From Sialis fuliginosa (taxonomy: Eukaryota > Arthropoda > Insecta > Megaloptera > Sialidae): DNA of 64,000 nt. The stretch spans positions 1,984,001-2,048,000 of the forward strand of contig OY540812.1 in assembly GCA_961205875.1 (NCBI GenBank). The letters are read 5' to 3'. The stretch's first letter is position 1. Each line of letters starts with the position of its first letter. The notes under the pieces were generated by a model. It ran no database searches and was not told the origin of the DNA. It saw nothing but the letters and a program-made list of their open reading frames with translations. Made by a program: the position numbers and the translations under genes. Of this stretch, positions 32,600 through 43,987 are shown in pieces.

Positions 32600-33250
32600 A
32601 TACATTTTTTATTTAGACAGATACCCTATTCAAAAATGAAGAAAAATAATTTTGAATGAATGTTCGTTTATATGAGGGAATTACTGTACCGATTTCAATG
32701 CGGTTTTCACCAATAGTTAGATAATTTTTCTGTGCATGTTCGTGGCTATTAATATTTTATGAAAACCTAAGATTTAACATCAAAGTACTAAAAAAACCTT
32801 TATCAAGTCGTGTTTTGTTTCCATGATGTTAAAAGAATTTTACGGTTTCATTTTTTTAATTAATTTAGGTTTCTATGATCACGTACCTTTCAAATATTTT
32901 GTCGAACAAGTAGATAATTTTTGAAACACGCTAACAATTAAATATATTGATTGAAAATTGAAATACTTATAAAGAAACAGAAAAATATCGAAATTAATTT
33001 TTATGATTGTTGCTAACTTATTTATTTTTTGATTTTCATACAAATTCTAAGACGGGATCTGGTGTTTTCTGGGAGTTTGAAAATATAAATTTACACGATT
33101 TCCTCAACAACTACTGAACGGATTTTATTCCGGTTTTCACTAATGGATAGGTAAAAGTTTAGGTGTATAATTTTTGAATATTTTGTGTAAATTCGGAAAA
33201 ATTAATTGGGCATATTTAATTGTAACACTGGATCCAATGCGCTAGAATTT
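32600..33250. repeat. Diverged dispersed repeat ending GCGCTAG
   Basis: Bases 32604-32675 (AGACAGATACCCTATTCAAA, AATAATTTTGAATGAAT, GTTCGTTTATAT) match, inverted, a 75-bp insert at 61051-61125. Further on, TACTGAACGGATTTTATTCC and GATCCAATGCGCTAG look like a Helitron-type tail. Boundaries are uncertain. Confidence 0.5.
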
Positions 33251-33351
33251 CATAAAAATTTCACTCTTCTTAATACGGCCCCGCGTTTCTTTCTAAGGCC
33301 GCAAAAAATAAAAATATTCTATTTAAAACAATCCTTCACTTGTTATTTCAG

Positions 33352-33624
33352 CATCAAAAGCATCCCGCATCGGTAACCGTACATCAGACTGTGACAGCGC
33401 CGTGCACCGTGCACGCAATAACCTCAGATGAAAAACACGAGCGGTCACATTCTACACACGTGGTTTTATATAATAATGAGTGGGTCTCTGTCATGCGGCG
33501 CTGTCTCACTCGCACTAAACGTTTTGTGCGACTGTCAACTGTCAGACGTCATCACTCAGGTTGGCTGTGGAATGAAGTTTTAACCCCGTACCACTGGATT
33601 GCGAATTGTGAATATGTATACTGA
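33352..33624 (+). other. Candidate terminal exon or GC-rich conserved element
   Basis: A good acceptor-like sequence (ATCCTTCACTTGTTATTTCAG) ends at 33351. The following 270 bases are GC-richer than the surroundings and open in one frame for 90 codons to TGA at 33622, starting HQKHPASVTVHQTVT and later RRCLTRTKRFVRL. A second frame, in the other phase, is open for 25 codons. There is no known domain and no partner exon identified. The observation is the splice-like edge plus unusually long openness; that this is coding is inference and weak. Confidence 0.25.
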
Positions 33625-33689
33625 TTGTGGCTTATTTTCAGTTAGGTATCGATATGGTAATGAAATATTGGCTTAATGCTTAAAAAAAA

Positions 33690-34492
33690 CATCTGCCAAG
33701 TAAATGCACAGTGCTTCCTCGTGCTAAATTCACTAAAACCGATAGTGTTCAGATAAATTGCCTGGCATTGGTTAACCATTTAATTTTTATACAAATTTTA
33801 CTAAAAAATCTTAGTTCGAATTTTTTCTTAAAACGCACCTGAATATTTTTTCATATATTTTTAATTTTTTGACAATTTCAATCTAAATCTAAATTTATGC
33901 AAATGTCAAAATGACATTTAAAACGTCAAAGTGACATTTAAAACGCCAAAGTGACATTTAAAACGTCAAAATGACACTTAATATATCCAATCAAATATCA
34001 ATTTAGAAAAACAAAACACGAATTTTTAAAATTAATTTAGATAAATCTTTGTAAGGGAATATTTTACAACAAACGTAGTAGACCCATATTATAGGAAATT
34101 TAATTCTCTATAAAAAATATTCTACAAAATTTTCTCGTAACATGTGTCGTTCTTGAGATATCTTGAAAAAAGAAATATTTTGGTTTGTCACCCCTCCCCC
34201 TTACACACGATTTTGAAATGGGACCGTCCTCAAACCTAACCTAACCATCCGACCAAGTTTCAATAATATCGGTTCAGTGGTTCATGAGTTATGCGTGTGA
34301 CAAGGATTCAGGGGACAGACGGACGGACGGACGGACGGACGGACGGACAGACAGACAGACACGGAACGAAAAGTGTTTGTCTTGACGTGAAATGGATAAA
34401 TAAATTTAAAATTTTGAAATTGGAGAACTTTTTTTTTGTCTCAATCTGAAACGATCACATAGCTTCTCGTATCTTCGATATTGCGAGGAAGC
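33690..34492 (-). mobile_element. GCTTCCTCG-family element, longest copy
   Basis: Left edge CATCTGCCAAGTAAATGCAC then GTGCTTCCTCGTGCTAAATT; right end TCGATATTGCGAGGAAGC. The interior includes a three-fold AAAACGTCAAAGTGACATTT repeat (about 33905-33980) and a microsatellite of GGAC units (about 34317-34345) followed by GACA units. It is about 800 bp with no coding frame. The flank outside GCTTCCTCG is shared by several copies, so the true terminus lies near CATCTGCCAAG. Confidence 0.85.
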
Positions 34493-34732
34493 AACTGTTA
34501 TGTGTATAGGGTTGCCAACTGATTTTTTTTTTGGAAAGGACAGTTCATTTTTTGAGGATCATATGCCCTTGTCTTTTTAAAAATTGAAAAAAACATAAGG
34601 TATATAAAGGCAAGGTAGTCTCATCAGCTCCTTGACCAATCAGTGTTGGCGCGGGAATTGACGTCACTTGGGGGATGTATTCAAATGTTATAAATGTATA
34701 ATAGAATATCAATTACAAAAAAAATTTTTTAT

Positions 34733-34988
34733 TTATTCTTGTTTTCGTATTTTTGATATTTTAACAACACATATAATCAAATAAGTACAATTTCGACATT
34801 ACAAAACGATAAAAAAGCTGTTAGACAATGTGGTCTATTCGGGAAGAGTCATTTTTACTATTCTTAAGTTGGCAATACGTTCTGTGATTCTGACAGCTCT
34901 TTATGATTTTGTAATGTCGAATTTGTACTTCTGTAATTGTATATGATGTTAAAATATCAAAAAAATACGAAAACAAGAATAAATAATA
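34733..34988. repeat. Inverted repeat with about 95-bp arms
   Basis: TTATTCTTGTTTTCGTATTT... at 34735 pairs with AAATACGAAAACAAGAATAA ending at about 34985. Interior pairs include CGACATTACAAAA with TTTTGTAATGTCG and AAAAGCTGT with ACAGCTCTTT. The spacer is about 60 bases. Confidence 0.8.
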
Positions 34989-34999
34989 TTTATGAGAAT

Positions 35000-35055
35000 T
35001 GTGATTGAAAAGTGGGTCACAAATACTAAAAGGTTGGGAAACGCTGGTTTACAAA
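35000..35055. mobile_element. hAT-type right end fragment
   Basis: GTGGGTCACAAATACTAAAA then GGTTGGGAAACGCTG is nearly identical to the right end of the element at 40114-40542 (TTGGGTCACAAATACTGAAA, GGTTGAGAAACACTG). It directly abuts the inverted repeat before it. Confidence 0.6.
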
Positions 35056-35364
35056 GCGCCGCGAAATAAAAGAAAAAAACAATTTTTTTCAAAAAGTCGA
35101 GGCCTTACTGTACTAAGATTATTTTTAGAAAACGACTTAATTTTAGTACTACATTAATCATTGAGCCCAATATCTGTATATAGCCGTTAGTGAATTTTCG
35201 TTATGTGATGGTCTATTTCCCTTTGACAGTTAAATTGAATTATAGAATTGCGTAACACGATGTATGTGTAGCAATGACTGGTGGATGTAGATAAAAAATA
35301 ATACGAATAATAGGGGCAAGATCTACCAGTGGTAATCAAACGGCGGAAATTAAAAAAATATTAT

Positions 35365-35913
35365 AAGGTACTGGCACCAGTTATGGCCGCTTTACTGTTT
35401 TTGTGATTGATGGGCTTCTTTTTTGTAATTCTCATCAACTCATTTTACTAATAAAACAAGTAACTCTTTATTTAATCAATTAAATTACCAAAGTCTGCAA
35501 ATATAGTTTGTTTTTTAAATTATAGCCTTTTATTTTGTTTATGTTTTTTCTCCAGTAATGGATAAAGTAAAACCAGTAATGAACACGCAGTGATGGACAC
35601 TTGATTACAAAATGATAAGTACTACGACACAAAATAATAGTCAAATTTGAAACAATGTAAAACAGTTGCGATGATAATATAATAATAATTAATAAATAAA
35701 TTATACTAATAATTAGTTTAAATGTCCACCATTTTGACATCTATTGGCCGATTGTCATCAAATCACGCTGTAAGACAGTTAAATGTATTGTATATAGATT
35801 AATATTCAGAAATGGTAGTATGTAATCAAATATCAACACATATTTCTAATTCAGTACATTTAATTAAAAATTTGCCATTACTGGGGTCCTTGCCAAGACT
35901 AGTGCCACTACTT
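35365..35913 (+). mobile_element. AAGGTACTGGCACCAG-family transposon, near full length
   Basis: Left end AAGGTACTGGCACCAGTTAT, right end CCAAGACTAGTGCCACTACTT. It retains all interior landmarks (CTCCAGTAATGGATAAAGTA, AGTACTACGACACAAAA, GTCCACCATTTTGACATC). It is one of the best copies for deriving a consensus. The 86-codon minus frame inside it is incidental. Confidence 0.88.
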
Positions 35914-35919
35914 GTTTTG

Positions 35920-36632
35920 AAAGCTACCCAATAAAAAATGTATGAAAGAGTTACATATATGTTTTATCTCGAGTCTTCTGAGTTTTTTTAGTCCTTATTT
36001 TAAAAATGTTCACTCTATTGTGGATCTTGGCTTCTGGGTGTCAGCCGCGTCGATTTGATCGTGTTATAATTGCACTATAATATAATAATAAGCTACTACT
36101 ATCAATTTACTTTACTAATATTTGAAATCTGTAAAATTTGTGTTACAAAAATTGAAAAACGATCTGGTACGTAAGTTTAGCATCTGTCTGAAGATGTCTA
36201 GAACCAGTCGACATCAGTGTTGATTAAAAAAAAATACGGTACGTAACATTAATGCGCAAGGCTCGATTCGCAATTGACATTTTTTTAAATAAATTTTTAC
36301 CACACCTCTGTATCAAAAAATATTAAATATATTCGCAAATACATTTTTTTTTTTGATCATGACATCCATTAACATTTTGACAAGCTCTTACACTGATAAA
36401 TTCGCGCCCTTGTCTTTAGTATCCGTCATTATTGCACACTATTTCCGTACCCATCTTCAAAACTGTTTTTTATTACCACCCTCTACTCCCCGGATAGTAT
36501 GCGTTCTGGGGTAAGCCCTCCCTCTGGCCGTGGGCTATCTACCAAGGGGCGAATGCTGCAAACGTTTGTGTGTGTGTGCGTATGTGGGGGGGGAGGGAGG
36601 GGGGGTAGCTTACGCCAGGACACTTATCACTC
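35920..36632. other. Unique DNA with GC-rich patch and G tract
   Basis: Bases 36470-36630 are GC-rich, with GTGTGTGTGCGTATG and a G-rich run (GGGGGGGGAGGGAGGGGGGG, about 36586-36605). A 68-codon frame follows (36633-36839) with no domain. Possibly regulatory. Confidence 0.35.
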
Positions 36633-36909
36633 GTGGCCAGCGGTCCACTGACACTGCTGATAACGCCGAGAGGAATTGTACAAAGTAAGCCCTATTATAT
36701 TGGTTGCTTGTCTTTAGGTTGCAACGCCAATGTGAAGAAGCAATTCACACTTAAAACAAATTCAGTCATATTAAGACGAGATTGTTTAAAATTTTCACGA
36801 GACGATATCAACATTTTTGTTTGTTTGTTGTTTCAATAGTTTTGTCTACATTTTGAATCTATACTACCGTCCGAAAGTTTATTTGTGTATTTTTTTGTGT
36901 ATCAAAAAC

Positions 36910-37292
36910 CAGGGCTTCGAACCGGAACTGAACCGAAAACCGGAAAAACCGTTATTTTTTGCCGGAACGAAAACCGGAACAGAACCGAAATAAAAATATC
37001 GGTTTTTACGGTTCAGTACATGTTAAAATACGCGCGTTAACATGATCTTATTTCCCACTTCAATTGTCGTTCGGATTATCATACAAGTACCATAAAATGT
37101 TCTAAATTATGGTAGGAAAAAAAATTTTAATACAAATAATTTTTTTTTTAAATAATCACTCGGAGTCGAACCGAAAAAACCGGAAAAACCGTTATTTTTT
37201 TCGGAACGAAAACCGGAACCGGACCGAAATATATTTTTTTACTCGAACCGGAACGAAAACTGAAACGAAAAAAATAACGGTTCGAAGCCCTG
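36910..37292. mobile_element. hAT MITE with 8-bp target duplication, copy 1
   Basis: Ends CAGGGCTTCGAACCG and CGGTTCGAAGCCCTG are perfect 15-bp inverted repeats. TCAAAAAC lies on both sides (36902-36909 and 37293-37300), a perfect 8-bp duplication. The interior has many CCGGAACGAAAACCGGAAC-like words near both ends, so the ends are sub-repetitive. It is 383 bp. The 68-codon frame in it is Asn/Arg/Lys/Thr-rich repeat translation, not a gene. Confidence 0.95.
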
Positions 37293-37363
37293 TCAAAAAC
37301 TTTATCTATAAATAAATTAATTATATATAAACTATTATCAGTGCGTTCGAAGAAACCATTTTG

Positions 37364-37470
37364 AGGGTTCCGTACTTCAAAATGAAAAAACGCAATCCTT
37401 ATAGGATCACTTGTTGTCCGTCTGTCTGTTTATTGTCCGGGCATGACTCTTTTTTTCAGGAACGGCTAGA
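37364..37470 (+). repeat. AGGGTTCCG-type repeat head
   Basis: GAGGGTTCCGTACTTCAAAA, then AATCCTTATAGGATCACTTG and TCCGTCTGTCTG, the head sequence seen at 14733. About 37560-37660 holds an inverted piece (GGGTCTTTACAGACGGACAG, ATCCTATAAGGGTTCG), so 37364-37660 folds back on itself. Confidence 0.65.
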
Positions 37471-37675
37471 GGTATCAAGTTGATATTAGTTTTAGTCTAA
37501 TAGCTCTGTAAAAATTCAAGTTGATTTCGTTGATCTAGAATCTTGAAATTTATTATTTGAGATTAATTTCAACTTGATACCTGAGAAAAAGGGTCTTTAC
37601 AGACGGACAGATAGACAGAAGGACAACGGTGATCCTATAAGGGTTCGTTTTTATTTAATTTGAGTTACGAAAAAC

Positions 37676-38382
37676 CTCAAAAAAATGGGGTAAAAGTGAA
37701 ACAAGCTTGCAACTAAAAAACTAATTTGTTTATAGGAGAATTATAAAAACTGACATCATCATTAAAGATTTCTTAAAGCGACCTGAAAATATGTGTCACC
37801 TCTACAGATTTCCCTGTTAGTCGATGTCAAAACGTGTGAATTAAATTTTAATTCTTTGCACATGACTTTCTGTATAGCTCAGATATTAATTAAAGTTACA
37901 ATTTCACATTGATATGCCACAAAGAAGATAAATCAAAGTTGCCTTTGTAACTTTTTTTTTAATTTTTCGAGAAATATTTTCCATTAGAGGCCTGTTTCAC
38001 TTTTTCCCAAACTAGAGGTTAAAAATGAAACACAGTTTTTTGATTTTTAAAGTCCGTGTTGTATCGTACAGTTCAAATGACGTAAGTATTTAAAATGGTT
38101 ATTCATAAACGCATCTAGTATGAATTTGTATCGTTAACTGTCAAAAAACATGAAAGATTTGTATTTTGTTTCACTTTTACCCCAGTTAACCCTACGTGAG
38201 TCGATAATTTCAGTGTGATTTTAACATCACTAAACTTTTTCTTGTGGGACTTTGTAAAATCTTTGTTGACCCTATTTATTAGTTATGACTTGAGTAATTT
38301 GCAATTAAATTAAAAACCCTTGTACAGCTGTATAGGTACTTTGCACAATGTACCCCTTTACACCCTCGCCTCCCCCGACAGT
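37676..38382 (+). repeat. Dispersed repeat, GGGGTAAAAGTGAAAC family, copy 3
   Basis: Matches 586-1240 from AAAAAATGGGGTAAAAGTGA to the C-rich tail near ACCCCTTTACACCCTC. It retains TACCCCAGTTAACCC and a middle segment absent from copy 1, so it is the fullest copy. Confidence 0.8.
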
Positions 38383-38389
38383 CCTGACT

Positions 38390-38860
38390 GATGTAAACAA
38401 AAAAAAAACGAGAAAGGTATCATTTTTGAAGAATCTACCTACAATATTACGTGTACAGTAAAATCAATTAGTTTAATATTACTACATATACTAGAGACTG
38501 GATTCTTCTGGCTCACAATGAATGAGGAGACTTAGAAAATAAGAAGAAGACGGTGCGAAGTGAGAACAATAGACGGTGTGGGGTGAGCTGATGTACATAA
38601 GAGAGGGAGCGCGTGTACACGCTAGGCTAGGTACAAGAGACGGCCGGTCGGCAAATCAGAGTTCTGTAATGAAATAGCAGGAATTCTTTTCGGATCACTG
38701 AACGCACCTAATTCCAACATATGTGTGTCTGTCTGTGTGTATGTGACAATTAGATAAGGTTGATTTACTATGAATTATAATAAATATTGATTAGTATCAT
38801 AAGAAAATATGGATGAAGATCGAACGAAATTTTAATACCATTTAATTTAAGGATGTAGTT
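38390..38860. other. Unique DNA
   Basis: A purine-rich stretch (about 38560-38650) with GAGAGGGAGCGCG. No gene, no repeat partner found. Confidence 0.35.
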
Positions 38861-38862
38861 AT

Positions 38863-40080
38863 AGCGACAAAAATTGCAACTACTTTATAAAGACTGATTT
38901 TTTGATATTACGTCACATTTGTGGTGTAGAGATTAGTGATGTAACGAATGTATGATTTTAAACATTCACGAATGCGAATATTAGCGGCCGACATTCGCGG
39001 ATGCGAATGCGAATGCGAATATTGACTTTTTTTATTATAAATTTTATTTTTCCTATTTTTTCGCTTTGAGGGGGGGGGGGGGGGCATGTAGACATATAAG
39101 CTCCCTCAACTTTTTTTTTGTAAATTTTAATTCGTATTAATTTGATAAGTTTTTTGTATTTTTTTGTGTGGGGGGGGGGGGACACGATCTATATAATCCC
39201 TTCTCTCTTAAAAAATTATTGCATTATTTATTTAGTTTTAATTTTATAACTTTTACTTTTTTAGGGGTTGGGGCATGATCCATACAATCCCCCTTCCCAA
39301 ATGTATTGTATTATTTAAATTGCTTTGATTTCTTAAAAAAAACTTTTTTTAAATTTTTTCCCCCAAAAATAATTCAAATCGGTGTATTTTTACAGTAGTA
39401 TCGTGAACGAAAGAAAATTTTACATTCAGACACATACACGCAAAGCCGTCATGAATAAATCAACTTTCCTTTACGTTTTGAAGTTAGTACAATCAGAATT
39501 TGCTCTTATCTCGTACACGATTTTTGACGGTATTACAATACTTCCATTTTTTCAGAACATGGAAGTAAAAATAAACGTTGACTGTTCCTAAGTTCTTAAA
39601 AATAATTATTTGATATAATAATAGATAAAAAAATATTTTTTTACTATTACAAAAAAAAAGTAATATTCGCAAAAATATCCGCACTTTTTCTTGCGAATGC
39701 GAATGTTAAAAAATGTGCGAATATTCGCGAAGAGATACAGCCTGCCGTCAGTCAGCTAGTTTCGTTAGCGTTTGGTGCAGGGGCGGCTTTATTTTTGTAA
39801 AAATGTTGCAACTACTTTATAAAATCTGAAAATTTATTTGTAAGCAGTATACTAAGTAAGAACCTCTTTTATCATAGTCAGTCTTCAAAATCTTGCAACC
39901 GGGCGCGTCAGCTGTGCGTTTAACTTAACGAGTTTAACACGCTTTTTTACAAAAATAAACCCGCCCCTGCGCCAAACGCTAACGAAACTAGCTGACTGGC
40001 GGCAGGCTGTATCTCTACACCACAAATGTGACGTAATATAAAAAAATCAGCTTTTATAAAGTAGTTGCAATTTTTGTCGC
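38863..40080. mobile_element. Fold-back element interrupted by a nested insertion
   Basis: The left arm begins GCGACAAAAATTGCAACTAC and the right arm ends with its complement GTTGCAATTTTTGTCGC at 40080. Other pairs are TACGTCACATTTGTGGTGTA with its complement and, closer in, CAGCCTGCC.TCAGTCAGCTA, CGTTAGCGTTTGG and CAGGGGCGG with complements at 39965-40010. The left arm is split at 38934-39728 by another element. Removing it restores the arm continuity seen in the intact right arm. Confidence 0.85.
38934..39728. mobile_element. Nested insertion with 8-bp target duplication (hAT-like)
   Basis: Flanked by GTAGAGAT (38926-38933) and GAAGAGAT (39729-39736), 7 of 8 identical, consistent with an 8-bp duplication. 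The uninterrupted arm on the other side gives GTAGAGATACAGCC, confirming the site. It starts TAGTGATGTAACGAATG and ends GAATATTCGC. GCGAATGCGAATGCGAAT words cluster at both ends. The interior has two poly-G runs (about 39069 and 39170) and, at 39357-39568, a copy of the 31435-31680 repeat. Confidence 0.75.
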
Positions 40081-40113
40081 TCACCTCTCGGACTATTAGT
40101 GCAAGTACTATGG

Positions 40114-40542
40114 CAGTGATACTCAACCTGTGCCCCCCCCCCCTAGTGGGGGGCGTGATAAAACTAAATTGAGGGCGCGAGCATATCGATAAAAATATTA
40201 TTAAAAAATTTATTTAATTTACTGAAAAAAAGCGATAAAATACATTCTGGAATAATAAAAATAAAATACACGTTTACATTTACACTGATATAACACACTT
40301 ATAAATAGGTACTGCACAATGTATTTAAATATTTAATAATTAACTTAACAATATTAAATTAAAAATAAGATTAATAATTATTAGTGACTCCCTTCAGAGC
40401 AAAGTTTTTCGAAAGAAGGTTTAATATTAGAAATTGACACTCTAAGCTCTTTTTCTTGAAAATTATTGTATTAGGGGGGGGGGGGGGGGGAGAAATGTGA
40501 TTGAAAATTGGGTCACAAATACTGAAAGGTTGAGAAACACTG
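40114..40542. mobile_element. hAT-like element, CAGTGATACTCAACCT ends
   Basis: The left terminus CAGTGATACTCAACCTGTG and right terminus AGGTTGAGAAACACTG match the CAGTGTTTCTCAACCT type typical of hAT elements. C- and G-tracts (about 40131 and 40476) lie near the two ends. No clear 8-bp duplication. It starts 33 bp beyond the preceding fold-back element. Confidence 0.7.
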
Positions 40543-40544
40543 GG

Positions 40545-41390
40545 CTCCAGAAGTCGTCTGCCAACCGCAATCGCTTACAACAGATTCGAAAATATTAAGA
40601 CAAACATCATTTTTCTAGGGTGGAGCTTATATAGTTACATCATTTTAAATAAAAACACAAATATACGTCCATTTCATTAATTCATTTTATATCAAGTTTA
40701 ACATATTTTAATACTAAAATTCGGAATATCAAATATTTATTGCCACAAAATTTACTTATAAAATTTTCAATAGATTACATAATAATTTAATCTCACAAAT
40801 ATATATGAGTACTATAAACGAAGAGTACTTTTTTATCTAACAAATGAGTTTCAAAATATCTGTCTTTGTTTGGTACATGGAGAAATGATTTAAATATTAT
40901 AATAATCAAATGGGATGAGCCTACTAAATTTGAATGAAAACTGAACGACCACTTCTGCATTTCACTGTATTTCTAGATTCATATTATTTTTGACAAAGAT
41001 TTGTAATTATAGAGTGGAAACATACATACATACATTTCCTCACGATTAACCCCCCCCCCCCCCCCTTCTTCCATGTAACCCACCCTAATCAGTTTAGTTT
41101 CTTATAGAAAACATACAAAATTATTTATTTATAGGAATATAATTTTTTTTATAAGATTACAAATGTTTTATTATAATTACCAATTTTAATTACAGTGATA
41201 AGAATTAGTTCTGAATGGTTCTGAAAGTGGACGTGTTTACCCTTTTTTTTCTTGTTTCCGCGAAAATTGTCATAATCACATAATACGATGATGGCAGTAC
41301 TGTTGGAAAATAATCCAATTATGGGACGCTAAAAGCAAATTCTGGCTTTTTCCGCACAAGCGTTTTCTACAGAGACGGACCTCGTGTTTT
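40545..41390. other. Unique AT-rich DNA with a C tract
   Basis: A run of about 16 C lies at 41050-41065. Otherwise no repeat, frame or gene. Confidence 0.4.
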
Positions 41391-41394
41391 AAAT

Positions 41395-41660
41395 TATAAG
41401 GGGTCATCCATAAAACAAAAAAAAACACAAAAAAAGGGGGGGGGCAATTGTTTAGCGTGATGATATATCACTTTCAACAATTTTCTTCGTTCATAAAACA
41501 AACATTCATTTAAGGGGGGGGGGGGGGGGGGTCAATGTTTTGTGACGTATTAATAAATAGAGGATTTAAAAAATATGATGCAGTGTCATGAAGGGTGAGA
41601 GGGGATAAAAAATTCGTGAATTTTAAGTGGGGGGGGGGATAGGGTTTTAGTCTAGGGGCA
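41395..41660. repeat. GGGGTCATCCATAAAA / poly-G dispersed repeat
   Basis: AAGGGGTCATCCATAAAAC followed by three G tracts (about 41437, 41515 and 41629) and TTGTGACGTATT. I recognise the GGGGTCATCCATAAA head as a common lepidopteran repeat. A partial relative (AAGGGGTCGTTTATAAAACA) is at about 61531-61575. Confidence 0.6.
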
Positions 41661-41787
41661 CGGTGTTGAGTCAGTATGCTTTTTTAGTTGTTAAATTAAT
41701 TAATCACACATTAAAAAAAAAATTCTTAGCAGACGGGGCCTGTCAGAAGTTCGGGCATGGAGGCCCGTGATAGGATATGGGGGCCGC

Positions 41788-41957
41788 CAAAATGACATTT
41801 CAAACGTCAAAATGACATTTAATATAATTTAGAAAAACAAAATACGAATATTAAAAATAAATTGAGATAAATCTTTGTAAGGGAATATTTTACAACAAAC
41901 GTTGTAGGAAATTTAATGCTCTACAAAAAATTTTCACGTTCGATATTGCGAGGAAGC
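41788..41957 (-). mobile_element. GCTTCCTCG-family fragment
   Basis: Contains AACGTCAAAATGACATTTAA, AAATCTTTGTAAGGGAATAT and the terminus CGATATTGCGAGGAAGC. About half of the family interior, including the GTCTGTC run, is missing. Confidence 0.75.
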
Positions 41958-42398
41958 AAAAACATATAAAATCAAATAAAATTATCTATAAATGAAATCC
42001 GTTCAGTAGTTACTGACAAAAACGTGCACAGACAGACAGACGCCGCGAGGGTTTTGTTTTAAACTATGTGTAGATCTGAATGTCGACCTCATTTGCTATA
42101 TTAAATTTAATTTCGAAAAAAATTTCGCTTATGAATAATTCAACGGTTAGAATTCAATTTATTAGAAAAAATAAAACCGGGCCTGAAAAACTAAACTTAA
42201 TTTTACTGTTGTGTTGTCAATAGCACACAGTGGTTGCGAATCGTTTGCTTTTAGTATGAGATAAGTATGTCTGTCTGTCTGTCTGCCACAAATGTCTGTG
42301 TACAGCACTTTTATATAATTGCTTTCAAATGTTTTCACGCTGTCATTATAGCTAGATATTATACATATGGTTATGTATATACATATATGTAGGTACAT

Positions 42399-42645
42399 AA
42401 GGTACTGGCACCAGTCTTGGCCGCTTTGTAATTCTCATGAATTCATGTTACTATCATAATAAAACAATTTATTAAATCAATTTAATTACCAAACTCAGCA
42501 AATATAGTTCGTTTTTTAAATTATAGCATTTCATTTTTTATATATTTTTTTCCAGTAATGGACAGAGTAAAACCAGAAATGTGCACAAATTACAAAATGA
42601 TAAGTACTAGGACATAAAATTTATAAAATAAAGAATCGTAAAGCA
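42399..42645 (+). mobile_element. AAGGTACTGGCACCAG-family transposon, left half
   Basis: Starts AAGGTACTGGCACCAGTCTT and runs to about GAATCGTAAAGC, where it is replaced by the next repeat. Confidence 0.8.
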
Positions 42646-42649
42646 AAAT

Positions 42650-43212
42650 TTTTTATCTGCATGCAAATCGTACTCAAAACTTTAAACGCGTTTTTCTCGA
42701 AACCATGTTTTCGATGTCGGTGATCACTGTAACTTGAGAACGGCTTTGCCGATTGGTTTGAAATTTTTCTCACTTATTCTATACATAATTGTCCTCAGGA
42801 TGAACGAAGGATTTTTTTTTTTGGACGATTATTATTTTTTTTATAGCCGAAAATGCGAGTGAAATTTTAGTTGAATAAAGAATTTTGACTTTCAATATCC
42901 GCCATTTTGTGAAAATTCAAAATTTTTCAAATCCCTTCGTTCATCCGGAGCATTATGTCATTAGCTAATGATCCCTTATGTTTTTTTTATTTCAGATGAT
43001 CTAGTGACGAGCTGCACTGATCACGGCAAAACACTTTTTTTTGGACCCCTCCCAAATTTGCTGTATCCCACTTATTTTTAAATATTTGGCCATAAAAAAA
43101 TTACAATGTTTTCTGTAAATACATATCTTTCATGTGGAAAAACATTTGTTATTAATTATTTTAATGCGTGGCCAAAAAAAATATTTTTAACTGGGTCTGC
43201 CCCCTTAATGGG
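42650..43212. mobile_element. piggyBac-type MITE or remnant, TTAA-flanked right end
   Basis: The right end reads CCCCCTTAATGGG then TTAA (43213-43216), the inverted form of the TTAA-CCCATTAAGG end at 16361. The interior holds GCGTTTTTCTCGAAACCATG and repeated CGTTCATCC words on both sides of about 42800-42950. The left terminus is not identified. Confidence 0.5.
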
Positions 43213-43562
43213 TTAAAATACGAGAATGAATAGATTTACGAACGGTTGTTAACATTTCGTTCGAACCCTTGCGTAACTCTTTATGTAAATTATGTATTAA
43301 CCAATCACGTGTCATCTACCCTTACTCGCACCCTTAGCTTTAAACTCGCGTTCTAACTTTTTATATCCAACCTGGCCAATCACATAGCATCTTCACTTCA
43401 ACCCTCGTGTTTAAATTGAATCAACGTTCTAAAAAATGGTGGGTGTAATCAAAATCTTGATTTCAGATGTTATTTTAAACTTTAAAGTTGACTTTATTTT
43501 TTCATGAATTGTCGAATAATTTTTAGATAAGTTTTATAAAGTTGTTCAATGGAAATCATTTT

Positions 43563-43987
43563 GCTTCCTCGCAATATCGAAGATACGAAAAGCTTTGTGA
43601 TCGTTTCAGATTGAGACAAAAAAAATGTTCTACGATTTCAAAATTTTAAATTAAACACTTTTCGTTCCGTCTTTGTCTGTCTGTCCCCTGAATCCTTGTC
43701 ACATGCATAACTCATGAACCACTGAATTGTTGAAACTTGGTCGGATGGTTGGGTCTGGCTTGAGGACGGTCTTATTTCAAAATCATCAAAATCGTGTGTA
43801 AGGGGGAGGGGTGACATCCCAAAATATTTATTTTTTCAAGATATCTCAAGAACGACACATGTTACGTGAAAATTTTATAGAATATTTTTTGTAGAGCATT
43901 ACATTTCCTATAATATGGGTCTACAACGTTTGTTGTAAAATATTCCCTTACAAAGATTTATTTCAATTTATTTTAAAAATTCGTGTT
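43563..43987 (+). mobile_element. GCTTCCTCG-family element, left part
   Basis: GCTTCCTCGCAATATCGAAG through CACATGCATAACTCATGAAC, GGGGGAGGGGTGACATCC, TCAAGAACGACACATGTTAC and AATATTCCCTTACAAAGATT to TCGTGTTTT. The junction with the next block is inside AAAAATTCGTGTTTTCAAAA. Confidence 0.85.

Noticed and set aside
34317..34361. GGAC/GACA microsatellite as an independent feature
   Set aside because: It lies at the fixed position of the GTCTGTC run of the GCTTCCTCG family and is an expanded part of that element.
37109..37315. 68-codon Asn/Arg/Lys/Thr-rich frame
   Set aside because: It is the translated CCGGAACGAAAACC sub-repeats of the hAT MITE.
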